This document shows positions 45,548 to 55,007 of a stretch of 64,000 nucleotides of DNA, in pieces. The stretch's first letter is position 1. Each line of letters starts with the position of its first letter. A program made the translations under genes and the position numbers. Source of the stretch: an uncultured Erythrobacter sp. (GTDB lineage: Bacteria > Pseudomonadota > Alphaproteobacteria > Sphingomonadales > Sphingomonadaceae). The notes under the pieces were generated by a model, which saw nothing but the letters and a program-made list of their open reading frames with translations, searched no databases and had not been told where the DNA came from. The stretch covers positions 1,302,001 through 1,366,000 of the forward strand of contig CANNBH010000001.1 of the NCBI GenBank assembly GCA_947502815.1, read 5' to 3'.

Positions 45548-46153
45548 TTATGCGATGATTGAATAGCGTGCGGAGCCCGGCGGGCGGCACATGCGTTTTT
45601 CGGCGCGCGTTTCCTCACCCTCAACGATGATAATGTCGGTGACGAGGATACAATCGGCGTAATCGCTTGAGGTTTCGCGGGCAGTCACGGTTGATGTGCC
45701 GCTTACATCATCACGTGTTTGCGATGTCCAAGATGCGGATTGGCCAACAGGCGGCCCAGTGATGCCTTCATCTGCGCCATCACCGGATGCATCGCCGCTA
45801 TCACTGGCAACGCTGCGGGTTGCCTCCAGCGTTGCTTCGGCAGCTTGCTTTTGTTCCTCTTCATCGAGTTTGCATGCGATCGCCGCGGGGATCTGATCTG
45901 TAAATTCCGACACGGGCACAAATTGACCAAGCCCCGCGCGCCGCGCAGTGCGTCCGGCAGCTCCGCCCAACAGGCCGCCAATCACGCCGCGCGCTGTATC
46001 GCCGGTGGATCCTTCTTTGCAGCCCTCTGCAGATTCGGCGCCGCGCTGCGCGTCACGGAAAAGCCCGCGGAACTGCGCCTGAGCCGGAATTGCGGAAAGG
46101 GCCATCGCCGCTGCGGCGATGGAAAGTGAATAGAGTTTTATCGCTTTGGTCAT
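45548..46153 (-). CDS. Exported protein with glycine-zipper and C-terminal surface-antigen-like domain
   Basis: 201 residues. Signal peptide ends at AQA-Q28. A glycine zipper ARGVIGGLLGGAAGRTARRAG (54-74) suggests membrane insertion. The C-terminal part, WTSQTRDDVSGTSTVTAR ... CILVTDIIIVEGEETRAEKRMCRPPGSARYSII, resembles the C-terminal domain of 17-kDa-type surface antigens. First gene of the seven-gene operon. RBS AGGAGG lies directly upstream of the start. Confidence 0.75.
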   Translation of the reverse strand: MTKAIKLYSLSIAAAAMALSAIPAQAQFRGLFRDAQRGAESAEGCKEGSTGDTARGVIGGLLGGAAGRTARRAGLGQFVPVSEFTDQIPAAIACKLDEEEQKQAAEATLEATRSVASDSGDASGDGADEGITGPPVGQSASWTSQTRDDVSGTSTVTARETSSDYADCILVTDIIIVEGEETRAEKRMCRPPGSARYSIIA

Positions 46154-46216
46154 GCCCCGACCTCCTAATGGGTCGCAGCTTAAACCGATTGCACGTTTTC
46201 GCCAAGCAGACCGAAT

Positions 46217-47488
46217 TTACGGCGCAGCGGGCTCTTCGGCTTGATTGGCAGCAGCGGCTTCGCGATCACGCTGGGCGCGGCTTTTCTTTTGCGCTGATGT
46301 TTTAAGCTGTCCGCAGGCTGCATCAATATCGCGGCCGCGCGGCGTGCGCACAGGCGCGCTGATACCGGCTTCGAAAATGATGTTGCTGAACGACCGGATG
46401 CGGTCGGGCGCAGAACATTCATATTCGGCACCGGGCCACGGATTGAACGGGATAAGATTGACCTTAGCCGGCAGAGCATAATGCTTAATCAGGCGCACCA
46501 ATTCATGCGCATCGGCATCGCTGTCATTCTTGTCTTTCAACATCACATATTCAAATGTGATCCGGCGCGCGTTGGATGCTTTGGGATAATCGGCGCAGGC
46601 TTGCAGCAGTTCCTCAATTCCGTATTTCTTATTCAGCGGAACGATTTCATCGCGCACAGGCTTGGTCACAGCGTGCAGGCTGACCGCGAGATTGACACCA
46701 ATTTCCGCGGCGCACCGTTCCATCATCGGGACAACGCCGCTGGTGGATAGGGTGATACGGCGCTTTGACAGTGCAAGCCCTTCGCCATCCATCACCAGTT
46801 TAAGAGCGTCGCGCACATGTTCGAAATTATACAGCGGCTCACCCATGCCCATCATCACGATATTGGTCAGAAGGCGGCCATCGGCGCGGTATTCGGCCCC
46901 GGCTTCTTCGCTTTCATCATCCGCAAAATCGAAGTCCATTTTGCCCTTTGGCCATTCGCCCAAGGCATCGCGGGCCAGCATAACCTGCCCGACGATTTCG
47001 CCCGGCGTCAGATTGCGGACAAGCCGCATGGTGCCGGTGTGGCAGAATGTGCAATTCAGCGTGCAGCCAACCTGGCTCGACACGCACAGCGTGCCCCGGT
47101 CTACATCGGGAATGAAGACCATTTCAAATTCATGGCCGTCATCGGTTTTGAGCAGCCATTTGCGGGTGCCATCGGTGCTGTGCTGCGCCTCTGTCACATT
47201 GGGGCGGCCGATCACAAACCGTTCGGCCAGCCATGGGCGCATGGTCTTTGAAATGTCGGTCATCGCTTCAAATTCGGTAACGCCGCGATGATACAGCCAA
47301 TGAAAGACTTGCTTTGCGCGCAATTTCGATTGGCGATCGTCCAATCCCGCTTCGGCAAACAGATCGCGAATGCGCAGGCGCGGCAGGCCGATCAAATCGG
47401 TACGGCCATCATCGCGCGGCGTGATGTCACGCGCGACGGGAACCGGGTCAACCTGCCCGGGAATGCTCATTAGATTGGTGTCTGCCAT
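46217..47488 (-). CDS. rlmN: 23S rRNA and tRNA adenine-C2 methyltransferase RlmN
   Basis: 423 residues if started at the ATG at 47488; longer frame to 47548 and an ATG at 47470 are alternatives. Radical-SAM cluster motif [39 protein letters not shown] and the methyl-carrying Cys near the C-terminus (AACGQL). It methylates A2503 of 23S rRNA and A37 of some tRNAs. N-terminal domain and the acidic insert [19 protein letters not shown] are longer than in E. coli, as in other sphingomonads. C-terminal tail is Ala/Gln/Glu rich. Confidence 0.95.
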   Translation of the reverse strand: MADTNLMSIPGQVDPVPVARDITPRDDGRTDLIGLPRLRIRDLFAEAGLDDRQSKLRAKQVFHWLYHRGVTEFEAMTDISKTMRPWLAERFVIGRPNVTEAQHSTDGTRKWLLKTDDGHEFEMVFIPDVDRGTLCVSSQVGCTLNCTFCHTGTMRLVRNLTPGEIVGQVMLARDALGEWPKGKMDFDFADDESEEAGAEYRADGRLLTNIVMMGMGEPLYNFEHVRDALKLVMDGEGLALSKRRITLSTSGVVPMMERCAAEIGVNLAVSLHAVTKPVRDEIVPLNKKYGIEELLQACADYPKASNARRITFEYVMLKDKNDSDADAHELVRLIKHYALPAKVNLIPFNPWPGAEYECSAPDRIRSFSNIIFEAGISAPVRTPRGRDIDAACGQLKTSAQKKSRAQRDREAAAANQAEEPAAP

Positions 47489-47529
47489 GATTGGCGGCGG
47501 ATATAGTGGCCTATCGCGCGTTTGACCAG

Positions 47530-48027
47530 TCAGCCGATATTCGCGCATCCCACAACCGCTGCGTCGATCGCGGTTGCAACGCCGGCCAGATTGTACCGAT
47601 CGGTGAAACGCTGGCCCGATGCCGAGCGAGCGGCGATGATCATCCGGCTGGCAGACCGCAGCGCTGCGACCACGGCAGTGTCCATCCGTCCATCAGCGGC
47701 CCAGGCGTTGCGGCCATTGGCGACAAGGTCGAAACTGCGCTCACCAATGGTCAGCGTCACATCAGCGCCTTCCTCAACAGACCGCGACAGGCGAATATGA
47801 AGCTGGCCTCTGACGCTTGCATCCGGCCAATTGGCGATGCTGGCAAATGGGCCGTTGTCGCTGCCGTTTTGAGGCTTTGCGATGGCATAGCATCGCGCCG
47901 GGCTGTCATCGCGAAAGGCCGCCCAATTGGAATAGACACCAAGGCTGTCTTTCGCAGCAGCGGGGAAAGACACTGCCGTGAGTGACGCAGCAGCCAAAAT
48001 GCCAAATGAGAGAGCGAATCTAACCAT
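47530..48027 (-). CDS. IalB-like exported protein
   Basis: 165 residues from the ATG at 48027 (AGGCGGTG upstream). Signal peptide ends near AAA-K26. The mature sequence [24 protein letters not shown], then [26 protein letters not shown] and [25 protein letters not shown], follows the pattern of invasion-associated-locus-B-like periplasmic proteins common in alphaproteobacteria. Function unknown. Follows greB by 6 bp and probably shares its transcript. Confidence 0.75.
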   Translation of the reverse strand: MVRFALSFGILAAASLTAVSFPAAAKDSLGVYSNWAAFRDDSPARCYAIAKPQNGSDNGPFASIANWPDASVRGQLHIRLSRSVEEGADVTLTIGERSFDLVANGRNAWAADGRMDTAVVAALRSASRMIIAARSASGQRFTDRYNLAGVATAIDAAVVGCANIG

Positions 48028-48033
48028 CACCGC

Positions 48034-48540
48034 CTAACTATAGGATATCGCCATAATTTCCCATTCTTTGACCCCGCTGGGAAGTTTTACCTTGCGGACA
48101 TCCCCCAGCGACGCCCCGCGCAGGGCTTTTGCAATCGGGGAACTCCATCCAACCCGGCCTGCGCCTGCGTCTTGTTCATCATCTCCGACAAGCCGCACTG
48201 TCTGCCGGGCATCATCCTCATCCGCCAATTCCACCAGAGCACCAAAAAACACACGGCTTTGATCCACTTGAACCACGGGATCGATCACGCGCAGCGCTTT
48301 CATCCGGCGCGCCAGAAAGGCGAGTTCTCGGTCGATTTCGCGCATCCGTTTGCGGCCATAGATATAATCGCCGTTTTCGCTGCGATCGCCATTGCCAGCG
48401 GCCCAGCTGACAATCTCGACGATTTCTGGCCGCTCTTTGCCCAGCAAATGGTCATAGCGCGCCTTTAACGCGGCCATGCCAGCAGGCGTGATGGGCGCGC
48501 CCGCCACCTTGGGCCCGTCATCTTCGGACTGGTCAGACAT
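48034..48540 (-). CDS. greB: Transcription elongation factor GreB
   Basis: 168 residues. The coiled-coil tip region GNGDRSENGDYIYGRKRMREIDRELAFLARRMKAL is diagnostic for GreB (GreA has a different tip). The acidic residues there stimulate RNA cleavage by backtracked RNA polymerase. The C-terminal FKBP-like part runs from about 80. Starts 10 bp after the slt gene; stop overlaps no other gene. Confidence 0.92.
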   Translation of the reverse strand: MSDQSEDDGPKVAGAPITPAGMAALKARYDHLLGKERPEIVEIVSWAAGNGDRSENGDYIYGRKRMREIDRELAFLARRMKALRVIDPVVQVDQSRVFFGALVELADEDDARQTVRLVGDDEQDAGAGRVGWSSPIAKALRGASLGDVRKVKLPSGVKEWEIMAISYS

Positions 48541-48549
48541 GGGACGTGC

Positions 48550-50514
48550 TTACGGCAGGAAGGTGTCGACCGTGCGCGGCAGACCCGCTTCTTGCGGATA
48601 CATATGCGAATAGCTCACCGCATTGCCGATCACCCGCATGACGTAATAGCGGGTTTCAAAATTGGCTGGAATTTTCTCAATCCACTCAACCCAATCAATC
48701 TCACCCCGGCGCGGATCGCCGTTCAGGCGCAGCCATTGGCGCACCCGGCCAGGCCCTGCGTTATACGATGCAATGGCGAGCGGATACGCGCCGCCATACA
48801 AATCCATCCGCCGGGCGAAATGCGCGTCGCCAAGAGTGATGTTGTATTGCGGATCGCGGGTCAGATCGGCTCTGAGATATCGAACACCCAGAATGCCGGC
48901 CTCTTCGCGCGCGGTGCTGGGCAAAAGCTGCATGACGCCAACGGCATTCGCGTGGCTTTCACGGGTGCGGTCAAATTCGCTTTCCTGACGGCTGATCGCG
49001 TGGACCATCGTCCAATCATTGACGCGCGGCGTTGGGTACGTGGGAAAGCCGATCCTTTCGTAACCGGCAAAGCCGTTGGCACCGGCCTCCATCCCAACGA
49101 CCACAGCCATTTCGGGCAGGTTCACCTGAGCCGCGAGATCATTGACCAGCAAAAGCTCTTGTTCGGTTTGCGCGCTGTTTCCGATGGCTTGGAAAAAGCG
49201 GCGCTCTGTTCGCCAATCGCCGCGGTTGGCCGCCATATAGCGGATCGCGCGGACAAGCGGACGGGCTTCAAATTCTGCCCGCGCTGCTGCATCGACTTGG
49301 GCCTGTGACAATTGCGCGAAGGCAGGCATCGGACGGCCCAGCGCGCTGATAGCCAATTGGCCGTAATAATAATGCGGATATTGCGCCGCCATTTCGAAAT
49401 AGCGGTTGGCGTCTTGGTTCAGGCCCGCTTCGCGCGCAGCCCGGCCCGCCCAATAAAATCCCTTTGAACGGGTAAGGGGGGTGCGAGCGGCTTCGCCGTA
49501 CCGCAGGAACAGCGGCGCGGCGGATGCACCGCTGCCCAGCCGCCAAAGCGCGTTGGTGCCGCCTTTCCACATCAGATCGGTGTAGCGATCGCGCAGGGCA
49601 AAGGAGCCTTTTGATATGTCGGTTCCCGGGGCAAACAGATCGTCGATCCGGCTTGCGATTTGAACAGTGCTGGTCGCGCCGGCGGCTTCGGCCATGGCCA
49701 ACATGTCTTCGACCAATTCCTCTGGCTGGAAGGCGGGTGCCGAGAAAGTGGGGCGATTGGCCAACAGGCTGATCGCTGACTGTGTTTGGCGACGTGCGCG
49801 GTAATAATTCACCAGATTGAAGACATAACCGGCGTTGTTCATCGCATCGGCTGGCACAGGAATGCCTGCGGATTGCGGTGTCGATCCACGCACCAGCGCC
49901 AGACGCGCCATAGCCATGTCGCGCTCTTCCGGGCGCAGATTGATGATGTGACGCTCTGCCGCTTCGGCGTCTTCCTGCCACAACAGGGCGTCCATGCGCG
50001 CGGCATGATCATCCGCGCTGAAACGGCTGCCAAACAGGCCGGCTAGATACGCCTCGGTCGGGCCAGACATTTCACCGCCGCGCCAAGCAGCGCGGGCCAT
50101 GTCGAACGCTTCGGGTCGCTGCGCTGCCGCCAGCGACAAGGCATACCGCGCGCGCCCAGCATTGGTTAGCGGTGCGTGGGTATCAAAGAAGCTGAGGATT
50201 TGTGCCTGAGATGGGGCCTCTTCACCCAGAGTGTTCTCAGCCCGAATGCGGATAATTTCCGTGCGAGGGAAATTGGGATAGGCCAACGCAAAACCGGCAT
50301 AATCGGCAAAGCGCAATTCGCGATTGCTTTGCAGCAATTCCCACCGCGCAATAGCAGCGCCAATTTCGCTGGGCTGCTGCGCAACCAGATTGCCGCGATC
50401 AACAGGAGAATAGGTTTGCGCCGATAAAGGGGTTGAAAATGCTCCAAAAGTCGCGGCTGCAAAGGCGGCGATGGAGACAGAATTTGAAAGCAATTTAGTG
50501 GCCATGCTGGACAT
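48550..50514 (-). CDS. Soluble lytic murein transglycosylase
   Basis: 654 residues from ATG 50514, with AAGGAG 12 bases upstream. Signal sequence to about LSAQ33. A long helical repeat domain (about 40-480) is followed by the SLT domain with catalytic Glu in VHAISRQESEFDRTRESHANAVGVMQLLPSTAREEAG, then ASYNAGPGRVRQWL. It cleaves peptidoglycan to anhydromuropeptides in the periplasm. Homologous to E. coli Slt70 in order of domains. First gene of the slt-greB-IalB-like run. Confidence 0.93.
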   Translation of the reverse strand: MSSMATKLLSNSVSIAAFAAATFGAFSTPLSAQTYSPVDRGNLVAQQPSEIGAAIARWELLQSNRELRFADYAGFALAYPNFPRTEIIRIRAENTLGEEAPSQAQILSFFDTHAPLTNAGRARYALSLAAAQRPEAFDMARAAWRGGEMSGPTEAYLAGLFGSRFSADDHAARMDALLWQEDAEAAERHIINLRPEERDMAMARLALVRGSTPQSAGIPVPADAMNNAGYVFNLVNYYRARRQTQSAISLLANRPTFSAPAFQPEELVEDMLAMAEAAGATSTVQIASRIDDLFAPGTDISKGSFALRDRYTDLMWKGGTNALWRLGSGASAAPLFLRYGEAARTPLTRSKGFYWAGRAAREAGLNQDANRYFEMAAQYPHYYYGQLAISALGRPMPAFAQLSQAQVDAAARAEFEARPLVRAIRYMAANRGDWRTERRFFQAIGNSAQTEQELLLVNDLAAQVNLPEMAVVVGMEAGANGFAGYERIGFPTYPTPRVNDWTMVHAISRQESEFDRTRESHANAVGVMQLLPSTAREEAGILGVRYLRADLTRDPQYNITLGDAHFARRMDLYGGAYPLAIASYNAGPGRVRQWLRLNGDPRRGEIDWVEWIEKIPANFETRYYVMRVIGNAVSYSHMYPQEAGLPRTVDTFLP

Positions 50515-50609
50515 AGTGCCGATCGGCTCCTTATCAGGCGCTTAACAAAGGGTTGCGCAAAGTTTTGCGCTCTCTGGCACATTTTATTGTTTGAGACAGG
50601 AATAAAGCA

Positions 50610-51491
50610 ATGTTTAGCGGTTCTATTCCCGCTCTGGCGACTCCTTTTCGCGACGGATCGTTGGACGAGGGCGCTTTTCGGCAATTGGTCGATTGGCAGA
50701 TCGATCAAGGCAGCGCCGCTTTGGTGCCATGCGGCACGACGGGGGAGGCATCGACCCTCTCCAACGCAGAGCATCACCGTGTCATCGAAATCTGCATCGA
50801 ACAGGCGGCAGGGCGCGTCCCGGTCATCGCAGGCTGCGGCAGCAACGACACCCGCAATGCCGAAATGCACATGGTTTTTGCCAAGAAAGCGGGCGCGGCG
50901 GCTGGCCTGTGTGTGGCGCCGTATTACAACCGGCCAAGCCAAGCCGGCCTGATTGCGCATTTCAGCTATCTGGCAGAAAACTGCGACCTTCCGATCGTGC
51001 TCTACAATGTGCCGAGCCGCACTGTGACCGATATCGAAGATGAGACGGTCGTGGCGCTCGTGCGCAAATATCCCGACCGGATTATCGCGATCAAGGATGC
51101 GAGCGGCGACCTTTCGCGGGTTGCTGATCACCGCATGGGGATTGGCCGTGAATTCTGCCAATTGTCAGGCAATGATGAATTGTGGCTGCCGCACTCCGCC
51201 GCCGGGGGCAGAGGGGCGATTTCGGTCACGGCCAATGTTGCACCCGCCCTATGCGCAGAGTTTCACGCTGCGATTGCTGCCAATGAGTTGAAAAAAGCAC
51301 GCGAACTCAACGATCGCCTGTTCCCATTGCACTATGCGATGTTCTCCGATGCGAGCCCCGCGCCGGTTAAATACGCTCTGAGCCGGGTGCACGATTGGTT
51401 TTCGCCGAGTGTGCGCCTGCCGATTGTCGAGGCGAGCGAGGAATCGCGCAAAGCCGTTGATGCGGCGTTGAAGCATGCGGGGCTGATTTAA
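50610..51491 (+). CDS. dapA: 4-hydroxy-tetrahydrodipicolinate synthase
   Basis: 293 residues. Class I aldolase barrel with VPCGTTGEASTL near the N-terminus, VAPYYNRPSQAGLIAHF, LYNVPSRT (Tyr of the triad) and the Schiff-base Lys in IIAIKDASGDLSR. It condenses pyruvate with aspartate semialdehyde in lysine biosynthesis. AGGA lies 8 bases before the start. Divergent from slt and followed by the convergent S9 peptidase. Confidence 0.97.
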   Translation: MFSGSIPALATPFRDGSLDEGAFRQLVDWQIDQGSAALVPCGTTGEASTLSNAEHHRVIEICIEQAAGRVPVIAGCGSNDTRNAEMHMVFAKKAGAAAGLCVAPYYNRPSQAGLIAHFSYLAENCDLPIVLYNVPSRTVTDIEDETVVALVRKYPDRIIAIKDASGDLSRVADHRMGIGREFCQLSGNDELWLPHSAAGGRGAISVTANVAPALCAEFHAAIAANELKKARELNDRLFPLHYAMFSDASPAPVKYALSRVHDWFSPSVRLPIVEASEESRKAVDAALKHAGLI

Positions 51492-51511
51492 ACGCTCCGC
51501 TTTATGTTCTA

Positions 51512-53479
51512 TCAATCGGGCGGATTGTGTTCCTGTACAAAGGCGACGGCAGCGCTCAGCATCCTTTGGCGGGTTTCAGACAAAGACAGCCAATGGTCTT
51601 CGCCATCTAACGAGACAAATTCATGCGGTTTGTCTTCGTCATCCAGCGCATCGGCCATTTTCACCGAGTGGATGTAGGGCACGACCGTGTCATCGCGCCC
51701 GTGGATGAGCAAGATGGGCGCATCAGCCCGTTCTGCAAAGCGAACTGGCGACACTTCATTCCATGTGTCTGGATCGCCCAATTGTTCCCTTAACGCGGTT
51801 CGGGTCGTGCGAACCTGGCCGCTGGCGCGGTAATCCTCTCGGTACATTCGGCCAATATCGGTGACAGGAGCCACCGCGACGGAGCAGCGATAGATGCCTT
51901 GCTGCAATGTCACGCCAGCAAGCGCGGCGTATCCACCGTAGCTGGCGCCGACAATGCACGCGCGATCAGGATCGACGATCCCCGCCTCTGCCAATGCGGT
52001 TAGACCATCGGATATGTCCGTTTGCATGGCCCGGCCCCATTCGCCGTAACCCGCCCGCCGAAACGCGGTGTCTCGGTTGGTCGATCCACGAAAATTGGGC
52101 TGGAACACGGCATATCCGCGGGAAGCAAAAGCCTGCGCCCACCAATCAAACTGTTCGCTATCAAAGCTGTGCGGTCCGCCGTGGGGCAGCATGATAACCG
52201 GCAAATTGGTTGGGTCCCGGCCCGGAGGCAAGGTTAGAATTCCATCCATTTCTAGGCCGTCTGATGCGGTGTAAGAAAAAGTAGAAAAGGGGCCAACATG
52301 CTCAGGTTCGATGGCCCTACGCTCATACGCAAACGCCGCGGCTCGCAAATTTTGCACATCAACGGTGAACCAAGTGCCGCTGTCTTGTTGGCCGGTCGTT
52401 CTGACGATGACATTGCTCAGATTGTCGCTCCAATCCATGATCGTCATTGAAAAATCGGCAAAAGCGTTTTGGACCATGGTGATGGCCTGCGCTTTTTCAG
52501 GGTCTTCGAACACAGGGCGCGGATCGGTTCCTTCTTCGAGATACCCGCTCAAATGCCCGGTGCTGGCATCAAAATAGAGACGGTCAATTGTGACGCCGGG
52601 CAGAAATCTTTCAGGAGTCCCTCCGCCGAGCGGCACTTCAAACCGGCGGGATCGCCCTTCTTCATCGTATTCGTAATAAATGATCGAAGTGCCGCCATAT
52701 CCCAATCCAATTAGCCCACTTCGCCCACTGGCGGATTGGCCCTGAGCAATAATACTGCGTCTGGCATTGCGGATGGTCCAGCGGCCGTTGTCACGGTGTA
52801 TGTCATAGGTTGCAGCAACTTCGCCGTTGGCATCGATCAACCAATCATTGTCGTGATTGTCTTCTGCTGCGTTCGCAACACGGTCGGTCGAATTGTTGAG
52901 CAGATCGACGCGGTAGAGATACGGCCTTCCATGGCGGAATTCATATTCACCTCCACGGGTCCCCCTTGAAAGCTCAATGGCCCCAAAAAAACCGTACCAA
53001 CGTCCGTTGATCTGCCGCGTGCCGTAATTGCCAAAGATTGAATTGACCAAGCTGCGGCGGTTGGAAAACACCGCCAAGCCGGTCTCTTCAGGGGTCATGG
53101 GAACAGTGACTGCGATGGAAAATTCGTGTTTGTCTGCGGCGAAATTGGCGCCGAGATCTTCGGTCACGCTGTAGGTGAGCAAAAGCCTGTCTTCGCCAAC
53201 CCAATCGAAGCTGCGCACTTTCATCTCATTGACATTGGTTCGAGAGATAACCCGGTTGTTTTCATCGAATGCCGCCAGAATTCGGTTGCCTCGGATGGTT
53301 AGCAAGGCGGCAATCCGGCGGCCCGATGGCGACAATGCAGCATCTTCGATCTCTGGCAGCTCGCCGTATGCACTCAATGCAGGGACGTCGTTTGCCAAAG
53401 CGTCCGATGGATTGAGTGAACCAAGCAAGGCCACTGCAACAGCGGTCAATACACCCATCACTTTGCGCAATTTTAGCAT
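51512..53479 (-). CDS. Prolyl-oligopeptidase family (S9) exported peptidase
   Basis: 655 residues from the ATG at 53479 with a signal peptide ending near ALA-N. The first 400 residues are propeller-like strands. The C-terminal alpha/beta hydrolase has GASYGGYAA (catalytic Ser), HGRDDTVVPY (Asp) and GEDHWLS (His). Peptidases of this branch act on short peptides in the periplasm or cell surface. It sits between dapA and smpB, interrupting an otherwise ordinary gene order. Confidence 0.9.
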   Translation of the reverse strand: MLKLRKVMGVLTAVAVALLGSLNPSDALANDVPALSAYGELPEIEDAALSPSGRRIAALLTIRGNRILAAFDENNRVISRTNVNEMKVRSFDWVGEDRLLLTYSVTEDLGANFAADKHEFSIAVTVPMTPEETGLAVFSNRRSLVNSIFGNYGTRQINGRWYGFFGAIELSRGTRGGEYEFRHGRPYLYRVDLLNNSTDRVANAAEDNHDNDWLIDANGEVAATYDIHRDNGRWTIRNARRSIIAQGQSASGRSGLIGLGYGGTSIIYYEYDEEGRSRRFEVPLGGGTPERFLPGVTIDRLYFDASTGHLSGYLEEGTDPRPVFEDPEKAQAITMVQNAFADFSMTIMDWSDNLSNVIVRTTGQQDSGTWFTVDVQNLRAAAFAYERRAIEPEHVGPFSTFSYTASDGLEMDGILTLPPGRDPTNLPVIMLPHGGPHSFDSEQFDWWAQAFASRGYAVFQPNFRGSTNRDTAFRRAGYGEWGRAMQTDISDGLTALAEAGIVDPDRACIVGASYGGYAALAGVTLQQGIYRCSVAVAPVTDIGRMYREDYRASGQVRTTRTALREQLGDPDTWNEVSPVRFAERADAPILLIHGRDDTVVPYIHSVKMADALDDEDKPHEFVSLDGEDHWLSLSETRQRMLSAAVAFVQEHNPPD

Positions 53480-53650
53480 TCGATTCCCGCCCCCAATTCG
53501 CATCACTCAAACCGTTTCAAAGTAATTTGGCCGCTGATCTCTTCAAAAACAACAGCTTTACTTTGATTTCTGCTCAGTCCCAATTCCCGGCTGCGCAATC
53601 TCTGGGATGGCTTTTCAATCGCCCTTGGAGCGCGTAAAGGCGCTGCCACC

Positions 53651-54133
53651 ATGGCACGTCCCAAACCCGAAACTTTCGACAAGCAAAAATCCGTCGCCCA
53701 AAATCGGCGTGCGCGGTTTGATTATCATATCGAAGATAAGTTTGAGGCCGGATTGGCCCTGCAAGGCACCGAGGTGAAGGCGCTCCGCGCGGGCGAGGCA
53801 ACAATCGCGGAAAGCTATGCCGAACTGCGCGATGGAGAAGTCTGGCTCGTCAACGCCAATATCCCAGAATACAGCCATGGCAACCGGCTTAATCATGAAC
53901 CACGCCGCCCGCGCAAATTGCTGCTCAACACACGTGAAATCAACAAGTTGTTTGGTGCAGTTGAGAAAAAAGGTATGACGCTGGTTCCGCTATCGATCTA
54001 TTTCAATAAAACCGGACGGGCAAAGGTTGAGCTCGCTTTGGCAAAGGGCAAACAAGCCCATGACAAACGCGCCAGCGTGAAAGACCGCGATTGGAAGCGG
54101 GATAAGGCGCGCCTTATGCGAGACCGCGGATAG
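53651..54133 (+). CDS. smpB: SsrA-binding protein SmpB
   Basis: 160 residues. Conserved blocks [54 protein letters not shown], then [30 protein letters not shown]. The basic C-terminal tail [21 protein letters not shown] reaches the ribosomal mRNA channel. It delivers tmRNA to stalled ribosomes. The ssrA gene is not visible in the window. Confidence 0.97.
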   Translation: MARPKPETFDKQKSVAQNRRARFDYHIEDKFEAGLALQGTEVKALRAGEATIAESYAELRDGEVWLVNANIPEYSHGNRLNHEPRRPRKLLLNTREINKLFGAVEKKGMTLVPLSIYFNKTGRAKVELALAKGKQAHDKRASVKDRDWKRDKARLMRDRG

Positions 54134-54380
54134 GCGTCTTTGCGCATCAATCTGGCTTACTCAATTTAACACACAGCTGCGTAGGTTAACCCTCTGGTCA
54201 GACGGTTATCACTACCCATATGGACACTCATGGTGGTTACGCCCTCAATTCTCCTCCGATCAATCGGTTTTCTCGCGGCGCAAAGCGTTCTGCGAGGGCA
54301 GGCGCGCGTTCCGGCATATGCGGATATTGACTGAAATGGTGCAGCATCAATCCGCGAGGTCCGGGGGTAAAACCTGGGCC

Positions 54381-54935
54381 ATGGACATGATCCGCAAATA
54401 CATGCCCAAACGCGAAGAGATGGCGCGCAACAAGTATCTGCGTCCCATCGCTCATCGGTTTTTGACGCCCGAACTGTGGCGTTTTACCCGGCGTTCGGTT
54501 CCCCGCGGGGTGGCATTGGGCCTGTTCAGCGCCTTTATCATCCCGGTGGGCCAGATATTTCTCGCCGCCTTTTTGGCTTTGCCTGCCCGGGCCAATGTGC
54601 CGCTGGCTGCGCTTGTGACCTTTGTGACAAACCCGTTCACCATCGCGTTTTGGGCGGTGGTTGCAAACCGTGTTGGGCAATTTGTCTTGCGCGTCGATGC
54701 GGCCACCTCTGGTGTGGCCAATGAACAATTGCAAAGCGGCGATTGGCAATGGGTTATCGACGCGTTTGAATTTGCTGGCGTGACGGTTGTCGGCTTCTTT
54801 GTGCTTGCCGTTGTCTCTTCTGCGGTCGGCTATCTGGTTTCGAGCGCGATCTGGCGCGTCGTGGTTGCACGTAAGCGGGCAAAACGTCTGAAACGGATCG
54901 CAGAGCGGCTCGACCAAAGGCGCAGCGCGAAGTAG
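54381..54935 (+). CDS. DUF2062 membrane protein
   Basis: 184 residues from the ATG at 54381 (frame open to 54318; the 21 extra residues do not resemble the family). N-terminal MDMIRKYMPKREEMARNKYLRPIAHRFLTPELWRFTRRSVPRGVALGLF is the standard DUF2062 opening; three hydrophobic segments follow. Function unknown, usually linked to the membrane or glycan enzymes. Lies between smpB and cckA. Confidence 0.85.
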   Translation: MDMIRKYMPKREEMARNKYLRPIAHRFLTPELWRFTRRSVPRGVALGLFSAFIIPVGQIFLAAFLALPARANVPLAALVTFVTNPFTIAFWAVVANRVGQFVLRVDAATSGVANEQLQSGDWQWVIDAFEFAGVTVVGFFVLAVVSSAVGYLVSSAIWRVVVARKRAKRLKRIAERLDQRRSAK

Positions 54936-55007
54936 GGTCTCCGCTTCATAGGGCGCACCGGCGTCCAGCTCAGCCAAATTGCGTTGAAGACCCAGATTGT
55001 GTTGAAG

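Noticed and set aside
50166..51161. 331-residue minus-strand open frame over the slt/dapA junction
   Set aside because: Runs antisense to both genes, with no start context and an odd amino-acid mix; shadow of real coding sequence.
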